Of a stretch of DNA of 64,000 bases, positions 35,738 to 43,534 are shown piece by piece. The notes under the pieces were generated by a model. It was given only the letters and a program-made list of their open reading frames with translations. It was not told the origin of the DNA and ran no database searches. This stretch comes from Ornithinibacillus salinisoli (GTDB lineage: Bacteria > Bacillota > Bacilli > Bacillales > Amphibacillaceae). Numbering within the stretch: the first letter of the stretch is position 1; the number at the start of each line of letters is the position of its first letter. The translations under genes were made by a program, and so were the position numbers. Where the stretch lies: NCBI RefSeq assembly GCF_042682545.1, contig NZ_JBHUHQ010000041.1; one strand, written 5' to 3'.

Positions 35738-37480
35738 ATGAATAAATTTAGAAAACTATCATTTACAACAAAAATTATTATTATATCTACTTCTTTAATG
35801 CTTTTAGTAGGAATTACTTTACTCGTTAGTAGCATTAAGATTCAAAAAGATGTATTAGAAGAAGAAATGGAAAAACAAGCAGTGGACATTGCTAATCAAT
35901 GGGGAGAGCAAATTGACCAGGGATTAGTAGCTGAGGCGGCTGAAAATCCAACTCCGGATGGAAATGTACAAAAAGAGTTAATTTCATTTTTTGATTCCAT
36001 CTCAGCAAATAACCCACTTGTAGCTCAAGGTTATATACTAGGCACTGAGCTTCAGGATGGAAAATCAGTTATTATTTCCACACCTACTCATATGATTGAG
36101 GCTTTACAAGAATTTGATATTCACCTTGGTGATCTATATGAACAACCGAATGTAATGATTGAAGGTATTCATGAACTTGTGGAAACAGAGGAGATCACAA
36201 CATCTGAAATATATGATGATGATTTTGGAACATGGATTACGGTTCTTTATCCGATTACGAATAACTCGGGTGAACTTTATGCTTATTTCGGAGTAGACGT
36301 AGATGCTAGTATGGTTAAAGAGGGAACCAATCGATTTTTGACTAACTCCTTGATCATTCTTATACCGTTAATAATTGTATTTGTGATTATTAAAATTATC
36401 TCTATTCGTAAAAATGCCCAGCCACTAAAACATTTAAATTCGGGTATTGATGAAATGAGAAAGGGAAATTTAGATATTCACTTACCAACTAGAGAAGATG
36501 ATCTAGGGAAGATGAATGAAGCCTTTAACTATATGGCCCAAGAATTGAGAAATATGATTAGTAAAATAGGTGAGACGTCTACTACGGTTTTACAGTCTTC
36601 AGACCTTGTAAAAAATGTAACGGATCAATCGAAAGAAACATCTGTCCATATAAGTGATAATATCAAGCAAATGACAAGTGGTATTCAAACACAAGAAGCT
36701 GCTATTATGGAGTCTTCCAATGCAATTGAACAGATGGCAAGTGAAATTGAGGGAGTTGCAAGCTCGTCACAAGATATTACGGTAGTTTCGAAGGATATGG
36801 CATCTGTTTCTCATGATGGTTTATCCGCTATCCAAAATGTGATATCTCAAATGGATACCATTAACAAAACAGTGGAACAATCAAGTAAAGTAGTAACCTC
36901 TTTACAAGACCGTTCGAATGAAATTAGTAGTATTCTAGAAGTTATTACAGGCATTTCGGAGCAGACCAACTTACTTGCCTTAAACGCAGCAATTGAGGCA
37001 GCGCGAGCAGGTGAACATGGACAAGGGTTTGCTGTTGTTGCACAGGAAGTTAGAAAATTAGCAGAGGAATCCAGTGAGTCAACGGAAAAAATCTCCAAAA
37101 TTATCGAAGAAATTCAAATGGAAACAAGTAATGCTGTTTCTGCTATGGAGATCGGAACAAATGAAGCACAAAAAGGAACGGAATACGCACATACCACGGG
37201 AGAGTTATTCGAGAAAATTAAAGCATTTACAGAACAAGTTACGAATAAAATTGAGGATATTTCTGCTGCTTCTCAAGAAATTTCTGCTGGTACCGAAGAA
37301 GCATCTTCGTCAGTTAAGGAATTAACGGTTGTTGCAAGTAATAATTCTGAATTCGCATTAGAAATAGAAGCGAGTACATCTGAACAAGTTGAATCCGTTA
37401 ACCAATTATCAGATGCTGCTGAAGAATTGAACCACCTTGCGCAAGAATTACAATCCATGATTACAAAATTCAAAGCATAA
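35738..37480 (+). CDS. Methyl-accepting chemotaxis protein
   Basis: 580 residues; ATG after ATAGGAG, 21 bases after the decarboxylase. Layout: TM1 (about 12-33), an extracellular sensor of about 165 residues (Cache-like, with DDDFGTWITVLYPI near its end), TM2 (202-222), HAMP, then the signalling domain with the conserved tip EQTNLLALNAAIEAARAGE. The C-terminal methylation region is Glu/Ser-rich. Being cotranscribed with a transporter and decarboxylase under c-di-GMP control, it may sense the same amino acid or the amine product (inference). Confidence 0.9.
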   Translation: MNKFRKLSFTTKIIIISTSLMLLVGITLLVSSIKIQKDVLEEEMEKQAVDIANQWGEQIDQGLVAEAAENPTPDGNVQKELISFFDSISANNPLVAQGYILGTELQDGKSVIISTPTHMIEALQEFDIHLGDLYEQPNVMIEGIHELVETEEITTSEIYDDDFGTWITVLYPITNNSGELYAYFGVDVDASMVKEGTNRFLTNSLIILIPLIIVFVIIKIISIRKNAQPLKHLNSGIDEMRKGNLDIHLPTREDDLGKMNEAFNYMAQELRNMISKIGETSTTVLQSSDLVKNVTDQSKETSVHISDNIKQMTSGIQTQEAAIMESSNAIEQMASEIEGVASSSQDITVVSKDMASVSHDGLSAIQNVISQMDTINKTVEQSSKVVTSLQDRSNEISSILEVITGISEQTNLLALNAAIEAARAGEHGQGFAVVAQEVRKLAEESSESTEKISKIIEEIQMETSNAVSAMEIGTNEAQKGTEYAHTTGELFEKIKAFTEQVTNKIEDISAASQEISAGTEEASSSVKELTVVASNNSEFALEIEASTSEQVESVNQLSDAAEELNHLAQELQSMITKFKA

Positions 37481-37486
37481 TTAGAC

Positions 37487-37530
37487 GGGACGAAGGGTCA
37501 GTCCCCTCGGGACGGAGGGACAGACCCCTC
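37487..37530. repeat. GC-rich 22-bp tandem repeat (two units)
   Basis: Two direct 22-base units (37487-37508, 37509-37530), both starting GGGACG and ending CCCCTC, with four differences. The composition contrasts sharply with the AT-rich surroundings. It sits just after the chemoreceptor stop. It resembles dispersed intergenic repeats in Bacillaceae (from memory). Confidence 0.6.
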
Positions 37531-37543
37531 GACCCAGAATGAG

Positions 37544-37588
37544 GAGAGGAAAGGTAAACGTATTATTCGTTTACCTTTCCTCTCATTT
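37544..37588. terminator. Bidirectional terminator, 17-bp stem
   Basis: GAGAGGAAAGGTAAACG (37544-37560) and its exact reverse complement (37568-37584) flank TATTATT. It serves the convergent chemoreceptor and lipoprotein genes. Confidence 0.85.
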
Positions 37589-37597
37589 TGTGTCTAT

Positions 37598-38884
37598 TTA
37601 CGCACCATTTTCATTAAATGGGGATGGTTCGAAATCAATTTCAATGTCATATTCTTCTAAGAACTGTATATAATTCTCTGTGGATATCGTTTGTAATTTT
37701 GAAAAGTCTTCGTCGTCTTCTCCTAACGCTCTAAACCTATCTAATGTAAGGACGGTTTCACCATCTCCAGAAAGTGCTACAAAACTGGATCTTTGGAAAT
37801 CATCGCTATCCGTATCATCAAGGTACTCATCTTTATATGTGGAATCAAAATAGGTAATATCAGCCGTATCAGGTCCTAGCCATGTATTTGTATCCACATT
37901 AAATATAACCTGTCCATATTCCCTTATTTCATCGATCACATATCCATTAGGTCGGACAAAATTCATTTCAAAACCATGTCCTAACTGGATCTCTTCTTCG
38001 GTGTCTCTATCATATATATAACTGTCAACATAATTATAATGTTTTCCACCAGTTACTCCACGATATCGATACATAATGTACTTTCCGTCTGGAGAAATTC
38101 TGCCTTCAACAGTTGTCGCTTCATCATCATCCGGAACCGATTGAAATGGAACGGGTTCTGAGTCGCTAGTTGTATCGTATACATAGGAATTCCAATTTTC
38201 ATCATTAGCTCCATAGATGAAGAAAACTTCACCATTATGGTCAAAATTAAAGCCTAATATTGTTGGCATATCTTCTATTTCAATAAAAGGCTCTTCTCCG
38301 TCTTCTGTTAATTCATAAATCGTTCCATCTTCACTGTACTCTACTGTAAATAAAACTCTACCGTCATTCAGTACTTTTAAGTTTCTATCACTATCGGTAG
38401 AATGTGTAATAGTGTTTTCTGTAATATCATACACAACGGAAACTCTAGTTTCGTTTTCATCCTTACAAGAGCCTGTAAAATAGATTGTATCTGATTCTTT
38501 CATAGAGAAGATACAATCTGTAAAACTATCTATAGATGAAGCATCAATCATATCGCCGTTGTAATAAAAATATGGTGTCCTCTCTTCATCCTCGCCTGTA
38601 TCATCTTCTAGATTAAAAAATACTACACTTCCATCATAATTAATGGAAATATTATCTCGAGAAATATCCTCCTCTTCCTGAAGAGAATGAATTTCAGTGA
38701 CTATTGGTTCACCCACCTCCGAATTGGAATCATTTTCTTCCGTGTTCGAATCCGATTCACCTTCGTTAGTACCTGAATCTGAGTTTCCTTGTACAGGTTC
38801 TGTAGTATCATCATCTGAACTACAACCTATTAAAAGTAATCCGGAGAATAAAATAACCATAATCAGTTTGAAATATTTTTGCAC
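37598..38884 (-). CDS. Lipoprotein with TolB/WD40-like beta-propeller
   Basis: 428 residues; ATG at 38884 after GGGAGGAG. The signal peptide ends in LLLIGC (lipobox), followed by an Asp/Ser/Glu-rich linker (about 25-60) and repeated propeller-like strands such as ISINYDGSVVFFNL, ISPDGKYIMYRYRG and VALSGDGETVLTLD. It would be anchored outside the membrane. Acidic composition fits a halotolerant organism. Biological role unknown; single gene converging on the chemotaxis operon. Confidence 0.75.
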   Translation of the reverse strand: MQKYFKLIMVILFSGLLLIGCSSDDDTTEPVQGNSDSGTNEGESDSNTEENDSNSEVGEPIVTEIHSLQEEEDISRDNISINYDGSVVFFNLEDDTGEDEERTPYFYYNGDMIDASSIDSFTDCIFSMKESDTIYFTGSCKDENETRVSVVYDITENTITHSTDSDRNLKVLNDGRVLFTVEYSEDGTIYELTEDGEEPFIEIEDMPTILGFNFDHNGEVFFIYGANDENWNSYVYDTTSDSEPVPFQSVPDDDEATTVEGRISPDGKYIMYRYRGVTGGKHYNYVDSYIYDRDTEEEIQLGHGFEMNFVRPNGYVIDEIREYGQVIFNVDTNTWLGPDTADITYFDSTYKDEYLDDTDSDDFQRSSFVALSGDGETVLTLDRFRALGEDDEDFSKLQTISTENYIQFLEEYDIEIDFEPSPFNENGA

Positions 38885-39149
38885 TACTATCTCCTCCCAT
38901 CAAGTAATAAAATTAGCAATCATTACCAATGAAGTCAACGATCTACCATATTTTTTCTGAAAAACAGTACTAAAGACATTGTGTGTTTTATAGGTTAGTT
39001 AAATTTATAGGTGTTTTATCCTATTCGTTTTCACTCGGTAAATAAGATTTTTTTCAGTATTTTTACAAGGGTGTACAATCCATACAATTTTCTTAAAAAA
39101 ATTTACCCAATCCCCCCAAATTTTGAACCATACTCACGTATAGATAAGT

Positions 39150-39245
39150 GAATGGAGAGAAAGGCAAAATCATTGAAAAATGATGACGCAAAGCTATAGG
39201 GACTAAGGAGCATTTCTATGTCAGCCAGCTGCCGTCGAAACAATG
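39150..39245 (+). ncRNA. Cyclic di-GMP-I (GEMM) riboswitch 2
   Basis: GGCAAAA, the P2 hairpin TCATT-GAAA-AATGA, TGACGCAAAGC, AGGGACTAAGG, then TATGTCAGCCAGCTGCCG reproduce the GEMM-I consensus and spacing, parallel to riboswitch 1. CCCTCTCTTTTT follows and may be part of an expression platform. It lies 54 bases before the lipoprotein start. Confidence 0.88.
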
Positions 39246-39298
39246 CAATGACCCTCTCTTTTTACTAGATTCATAAGGAAGTGGATGGAGGTGACAGA

Positions 39299-39817
39299 TT
39301 GAAAAACAGGACAAGCTTAACTCTATTTTTCTGTATATTTTTACTTCTACTATTAGGGGCGTGTCAAAAAGATGAAAATAAAACGGCACAACTAGATGAA
39401 GGAAATGATATGGAAGAACAGCAAGAGGAACAAAACTATCTTTATCAAGATGAAATGGTTAAGGTTGTCGATACAGCAGGCTGGAAAAAGGAGCAAGAAA
39501 ATACCGATGATCGTGATAATAATATTGTATTTAAAAATGGAAAAGTGAAAGTTATTTTAACGTCTGTTTCCAACGAACGTTCGCTAGATGAGATCAAAAG
39601 GGAATTAAAGGCGTCATTCGGTAACAGTGAGGCAATCGAGGAAACAGAGCAGTATCTTTCCTTAAAAACGAATCGAAAAGATAGTGTTCGAACAGATATC
39701 TATTTAAATAATGGTACGAAACAAACTGGAATTATTATTTTTATGACCCCTCTTAAAGATTATGAAACGAATCAAGCAATCATAGAAGAGTTTAAACAAA
39801 ACATACAATTCTTTTAA
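39299..39817 (+). CDS. Small lipoprotein under c-di-GMP riboswitch
   Basis: TTG 39299 follows GGAGGTGA; the in-frame GTG 39281 precedes that site. The 172-residue product begins MKNRTSLTLFFCIFLLLLLG then AC (lipobox LLGAC). An acidic Gln/Glu linker follows, then a compact alpha/beta domain of about 130 residues (DTAGWKKEQENTD, VKVILTSVSNERSLDEIKR, KQNIQFF). It recalls PsbP/DUF1795-like folds, without certainty. It is the first gene after riboswitch 2 and 21 bases from the next gene. Confidence 0.7.
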   Translation: MKNRTSLTLFFCIFLLLLLGACQKDENKTAQLDEGNDMEEQQEEQNYLYQDEMVKVVDTAGWKKEQENTDDRDNNIVFKNGKVKVILTSVSNERSLDEIKRELKASFGNSEAIEETEQYLSLKTNRKDSVRTDIYLNNGTKQTGIIIFMTPLKDYETNQAIIEEFKQNIQFF

Positions 39818-39838
39818 TATGGAAAAGGTGGTATTACA

Positions 39839-40729
39839 ATGAAAAAAATTATGTCTACAGGTATTTTTAGTATCGTTTTATTATTTACAGGAAATGTTTA
39901 TGCCGAGGAAAATGAAGTAGTAGTTGATCCTGATTCAGATCTCTATGATACCTCACGATTAATAGAGGACGTAGAATATGAATTAACGGAAGAAAATAGT
40001 GAAAAGGCACTTCTTCAAGATGAATTTGCAGAAGATCGCTTAAATGAAGCGGAATTATCTCTTGAGGAAGATAATGAAGAAAAAGTAGAAGAGTTACTAG
40101 AGGATTATGAAGAGCATATGGAACAGCTGGAAGAAGATATGGAAGAAGCAAAAGAGTCAGGTGAAGATACAACGGAAGTGGAAGAAACAATAGTGGAAAA
40201 TAGTCAAAAACGTTCCGAAAACCTAAAAGCCCTTCTAGAACGTGAAGATATACCAGAAGTTGCGAAGGCCGGTATTGCAAAAGCATTAGAAAATCAACAA
40301 AAGGCTGAGCTTAGACATTTAGCAGCTCTTCAGAAAGCAGAAGAAGCACAATCTACTGAAGAAGAAAAAGAAGTAGAAATTACCGAAACGGAAGAAGTGG
40401 AACAAGAAAAGGCACAAGAGAAAGCAGAGCAAAAGGCAGAGAAATTAGAAGAAAAGGCTGAAAAAGCTCAAGCAAAGGCTGAGAAAAAACAAGAAATGGC
40501 GCAAGAAAAAGCAGAAAAAAAGGCAAAGAAAGCTGAAGAAAAGGCAAAAAAAGCTCAAGCGAAAGCTGAGAAAAAACTAGAGAAAGCGCAAGAAAAAGCA
40601 GAAAAAGAACAAGAGAAAGCACGAGAAAAAGCAGAAAAAGCCAAAGAGAAAGCAAAAGAAGATGAAGATGAAGAAGAAGATAATGAAGATGATGAAGATG
40701 AAGAAGATGAAGATGATGATGAAGAGTAA
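39839..40729 (+). CDS. DUF5667-type secreted coiled-coil protein with Ala/Lys/Glu repeats
   Basis: 296 residues; signal peptide MKKIMSTGIFSIVLLFTGNV ending YAEE. Residues 25-155 match the DUF5667 pattern (an EYELTEENSEKALLQDEFAE helix pair ending VAKAGIAKALENQQKAELRH). Then comes about 110 residues of KAEKAQEKAEKK-type heptads and an Asp/Glu-only tail. It is probably an extended helix outside the membrane, binding the wall or cations. It likely shares the transcript of the lipoprotein under riboswitch 2. A degenerate coding tail follows the stop. Confidence 0.7.
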   Translation: MKKIMSTGIFSIVLLFTGNVYAEENEVVVDPDSDLYDTSRLIEDVEYELTEENSEKALLQDEFAEDRLNEAELSLEEDNEEKVEELLEDYEEHMEQLEEDMEEAKESGEDTTEVEETIVENSQKRSENLKALLEREDIPEVAKAGIAKALENQQKAELRHLAALQKAEEAQSTEEEKEVEITETEEVEQEKAQEKAEQKAEKLEEKAEKAQAKAEKKQEMAQEKAEKKAKKAEEKAKKAQAKAEKKLEKAQEKAEKEQEKAREKAEKAKEKAKEDEDEEEDNEDDEDEEDEDDDEE

Positions 40730-40743
40730 AAATAAGAAGTAAA

Positions 40744-40928
40744 GCTGCGGAAAAAGCTAACCAGAGGAAAGTTCAAATTGGTGAACCGGCTTCGGAAGAA
40801 AATAAATAACACCAGCTAATGGTAAGAAACAAGAGGAAGGTTCGGAGAGATCTGAGCATGGAGAACAAAATACGGGTGGAGAGCACACATCAGTTGGTCA
40901 CAAAGAAATGACTTCAATTACACCATAG
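40744..40928 (+). pseudogene. Degenerate 3' extension of the DUF5667 gene
   Basis: After the stop at 40729 one frame reads AAEKANQRKVQIGEPASEEN to TAA, and a shifted frame reads PANGKKQEEGSERSEHGEQN, then TGGEHTSVGHKEMTSITP-stop. The low-complexity polar style is that of related proteins, so the gene was probably longer and has been cut back by stop and shift mutations. Confidence 0.4.
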
Positions 40929-40956
40929 TTACTACAATTATAATGAAATGGAATGC

Positions 40957-40998
40957 AATAGTACCCACTTTTTCCAATAAAAGGGGGTACTATTCTTC
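40957..40998 (+). terminator. Terminator before sigI
   Basis: AATAGTACCC (40957-40966) and GGGTACTATT (40985-40994) form a perfect 10-bp stem, then CTTCGTT. Confidence 0.55.
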
Positions 40999-41068
40999 GT
41001 TAAATAGGTTTACCCTCAGGTAGATAGTAGAGTACGATTATTAATAAGAGTTCTACAAGGAGGGCAAC

Positions 41069-41782
41069 ATGGAAACTTCAATTCTAAAAGAGACCTTAGT
41101 AGAAGTTAGACAAGGCAACGAATTTGCTAGAGAACGATTGATTCGACACTATCGGCCATATATCTTAAATACTGTTGGTCATATTTGTAAACGATATGTG
41201 AACTGGAGTAGTGATGAAACTAGCATAGGTCTTATTGCATTTAATCGTGCAATAGACACATACGAGAGTGAAAAAGGGCGCACCTTTTTAAATTATGTAT
41301 ATTTATTAATTCAACGAGATTTAATTGACTACTTTCGAAAAGAAAAGAGACATGTGCATCGTATATCAGATAATGATGGGTTAGAACATGATCATGCTGA
41401 AATTATAGCATCATTAAATTCGTACCAAAAAACAAACCAAACTTCAGCACTCGTGGACGAAATATTAGAGCTTGATGAAAAGTTAGGTAAGTTTAACATT
41501 GCCTTTGAGGAGTTAGAGAGTCATAGCCCGAAACATCAAAAAACGCGAATCAAAGTTATGGAAATGGCCACTGAATTTATGAAACACCGAGATTTAATTG
41601 ATGATTTAATAGATAAAAATGTTTTTCCTGTATCTGCGTTTACTAAAAGAACAGGGTACAGATCGAAATCAATTGAGCGATACCGAAAGTACCTGATTAC
41701 CATTATTATGATTAAGCTACATTCGGATTGGAAACATCTTGCAACGTTTGTTCAAGTCGGGCCAGGGGGTGTAAGAATATGA
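41069..41782 (+). CDS. sigI: RNA polymerase sigma factor SigI
   Basis: 237 residues; ATG after AAGGAGGGC. Region 2 is clear (EFARERLIRHYRPYILNTVG, SIGLIAFNRAIDTYES, GRTFLNYVYLLIQRDLIDYF). The C-terminal domain AFTKRTGYRSKSIERYRKYL matches the SigI_C DNA-binding domain. SigI responds to heat or envelope stress and, in clostridia, extracellular polysaccharides (known). The gene overlaps rsgI by 4 bases (ATGA), the standard coupling with its anti-sigma factor. Confidence 0.92.
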   Translation: METSILKETLVEVRQGNEFARERLIRHYRPYILNTVGHICKRYVNWSSDETSIGLIAFNRAIDTYESEKGRTFLNYVYLLIQRDLIDYFRKEKRHVHRISDNDGLEHDHAEIIASLNSYQKTNQTSALVDEILELDEKLGKFNIAFEELESHSPKHQKTRIKVMEMATEFMKHRDLIDDLIDKNVFPVSAFTKRTGYRSKSIERYRKYLITIIMIKLHSDWKHLATFVQVGPGGVRI

Positions 41783-43056
41783 AAAAACATACAATTGAAG
41801 GCATCGTGACCAAAGTGACGGAGACGGAATATGTTCTTCTTTGCAAAGATGGTACATTCAAAAACATACTGCGAACTGAAGATGACATGCCAATGATAGG
41901 TGAAAGAAGGACGTATTCTACCAAAGTGAATACTATTCCCATCAAGCTTGTATCTACAATAGGAATGGTGGCGATTTTGTTTATTGCTTTTTTATCTAAT
42001 AGTATGATTCAAGATCAATCTGAGACACACTATATTGCAGCCATTGATATTAATCCAAGTATTGAGGCGCATTTAGATCAGAACTTAAACGTGTTAGAAC
42101 TATCCCCTTTAAATACCGACGGAAAACAAATCGTTGATACGATTAATTTTGATGATCTAGATTTTTATCAGGTGGTTGAACTCATTGTATCTGAATCGAT
42201 TGCAAATGATTATTTAACGGTAGAGGAAAAAGGTAGAATTGAGACCTCCATTGTGAAGGTAGCGAATGATACTGATCCTGATATTGATAATGAACTAAAG
42301 GAAGTGTTACAAACGCAACTTGAACGTCATAACATTGTTGCAGATGTACAGGTATTCAATGAGACAAAGAAATTATACGAAGAAGCTGAACATGAGAATA
42401 TTTCGATGAATAAATATAGACATTTTCAAGCATTAAGAGAAAAAGGAATCGTTCAAGATATTCAGGAAGTAAAAGAAAAATCTGTAAAGCAATTACAGGA
42501 AATGAATTCCGAAGAAGATAAGAAAAGATCTCCTGCTGATGAGGTAGAGCATGGTAAATCTGTAGGAGAAGATCATGAACCAAATTCTGAATCAAAGCAG
42601 GATCATACACGATCAGAAAGTAATAAAAAAACAAATCAACCGAATAAAAAGCCTAGCATTCAAGATAAAGAAGAACCACCTAATGATAAAGCTATAAAAG
42701 AAAAAGATAGGAAGAATAAATCTAATCAAAAGAAACCAACACCTAAAAATGAAACAAAGCCAATTACAACCCCCAAAAAAGATAATCGACCTGATGAAGA
42801 AAGTGGAAATGACAAAGACGAAAAAGAAGAAAAAGAAGAACAAAAGAAGCCAGAAGCGAATAATAGACAATCTAATGATACTAATCCCGGAAAAAGTGAA
42901 ACGGGTATGGAGAACAAATCAAAGCCAGAAGAAAAGGAAGAAAACAAGGAAGAATCTGCCACTGAAAAAGAGACTCCTACTGGTGAAGAGAACATGCAAT
43001 CAAGAGATGAAAATGCAAAGGAAAATCCCCCTTCTCGTGACCAGTCTAAACCATAA
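41779..43056 (+). CDS. rsgI: Anti-sigma-I factor RsgI
   Basis: ATG 41779 overlaps the sigI stop. The longer frame from 41728 lies inside sigI. 425 residues: cytoplasmic RsgI_N anti-sigma domain (1-50, EGIVTKVTETEYVLLCKDG), TM helix (54-73), RsgI central domain (about 80-180, YIAAIDINPSIEAHLDQNLN), a helical stretch, then a disordered tail of about 190 residues of Lys, Glu, Pro and Asn. There is no carbohydrate-binding or enzyme domain at the end, so the sensing tail is a charged, probably wall-penetrating polymer. Confidence 0.9.
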   Translation: MKKHTIEGIVTKVTETEYVLLCKDGTFKNILRTEDDMPMIGERRTYSTKVNTIPIKLVSTIGMVAILFIAFLSNSMIQDQSETHYIAAIDINPSIEAHLDQNLNVLELSPLNTDGKQIVDTINFDDLDFYQVVELIVSESIANDYLTVEEKGRIETSIVKVANDTDPDIDNELKEVLQTQLERHNIVADVQVFNETKKLYEEAEHENISMNKYRHFQALREKGIVQDIQEVKEKSVKQLQEMNSEEDKKRSPADEVEHGKSVGEDHEPNSESKQDHTRSESNKKTNQPNKKPSIQDKEEPPNDKAIKEKDRKNKSNQKKPTPKNETKPITTPKKDNRPDEESGNDKDEKEEKEEQKKPEANNRQSNDTNPGKSETGMENKSKPEEKEENKEESATEKETPTGEENMQSRDENAKENPPSRDQSKP

Positions 43057-43145
43057 TACGAATGGAGAAACCCATTTTTGGGAGCTTTCATATGCGTGAG
43101 ATGATTTACATTCACTCTGAAAATTGTATTCTATATGTACACGTT

Positions 43146-43186
43146 AAAAGCTAACTTTCCTAATGCAGGAAAGTTAGCTTTTTTTT
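43146..43186 (+). terminator. Terminator after sigI-rsgI
   Basis: AAAAGCTAACTTTCC (43146-43160) and GGAAAGTTAGCTTTT (43168-43182) form a perfect 15-bp stem followed by T's. Confidence 0.85.
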
Positions 43187-43208
43187 CGACATTTACATGT
43201 AAATGTCG
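43187..43208. promoter_or_regulatory. Perfect 22-bp palindrome, possible operator
   Basis: CGACATTTACA followed directly by its exact reverse complement, one base after the T run of the terminator. It has no loop, so it is more like a dimer-binding site than a hairpin. It lies 327 bases before the surface protein start. The remaining intergenic sequence to 43534 shows no gene. Confidence 0.4.
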
Positions 43209-43534
43209 ATAACTTTCTCAATAAATATAAAAAATTTAACTTACTCATAACAAATTCAATAGTACAGGTTTTTCAGAGGAAAGACTTCTATTTTGTGTTT
43301 CAGTAGATGATTAATTACTATGTTCCGTTACTTCATAGCTGTGTTTTTGCATATAAGAATCTATTCCATGTATAGGTTTTGTATAGATCTATTTATTATA
43401 ATTCAAAAGGTTATAGATCAATAGTTTTATAACAAGGCTAAAAGAGAAGATTGGGGTGATAGATTAGGTATTCAATCCGTTCCCTTTGGGTCATGTGTAA
43501 TTCAATCAAATTATAGACAAGGAGTGAAGACAGA

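Noticed and set aside
40380..40655. Long antisense frames made of Leu/Phe or Ser opposite the charged-repeat gene
   Set aside because: Direct shadows of Glu/Lys/Ala-rich codons.
42356..43115. Several frames within and opposite the RsgI tail
   Set aside because: Shadows of the low-complexity Lys/Glu tail; none has a ribosome binding site.
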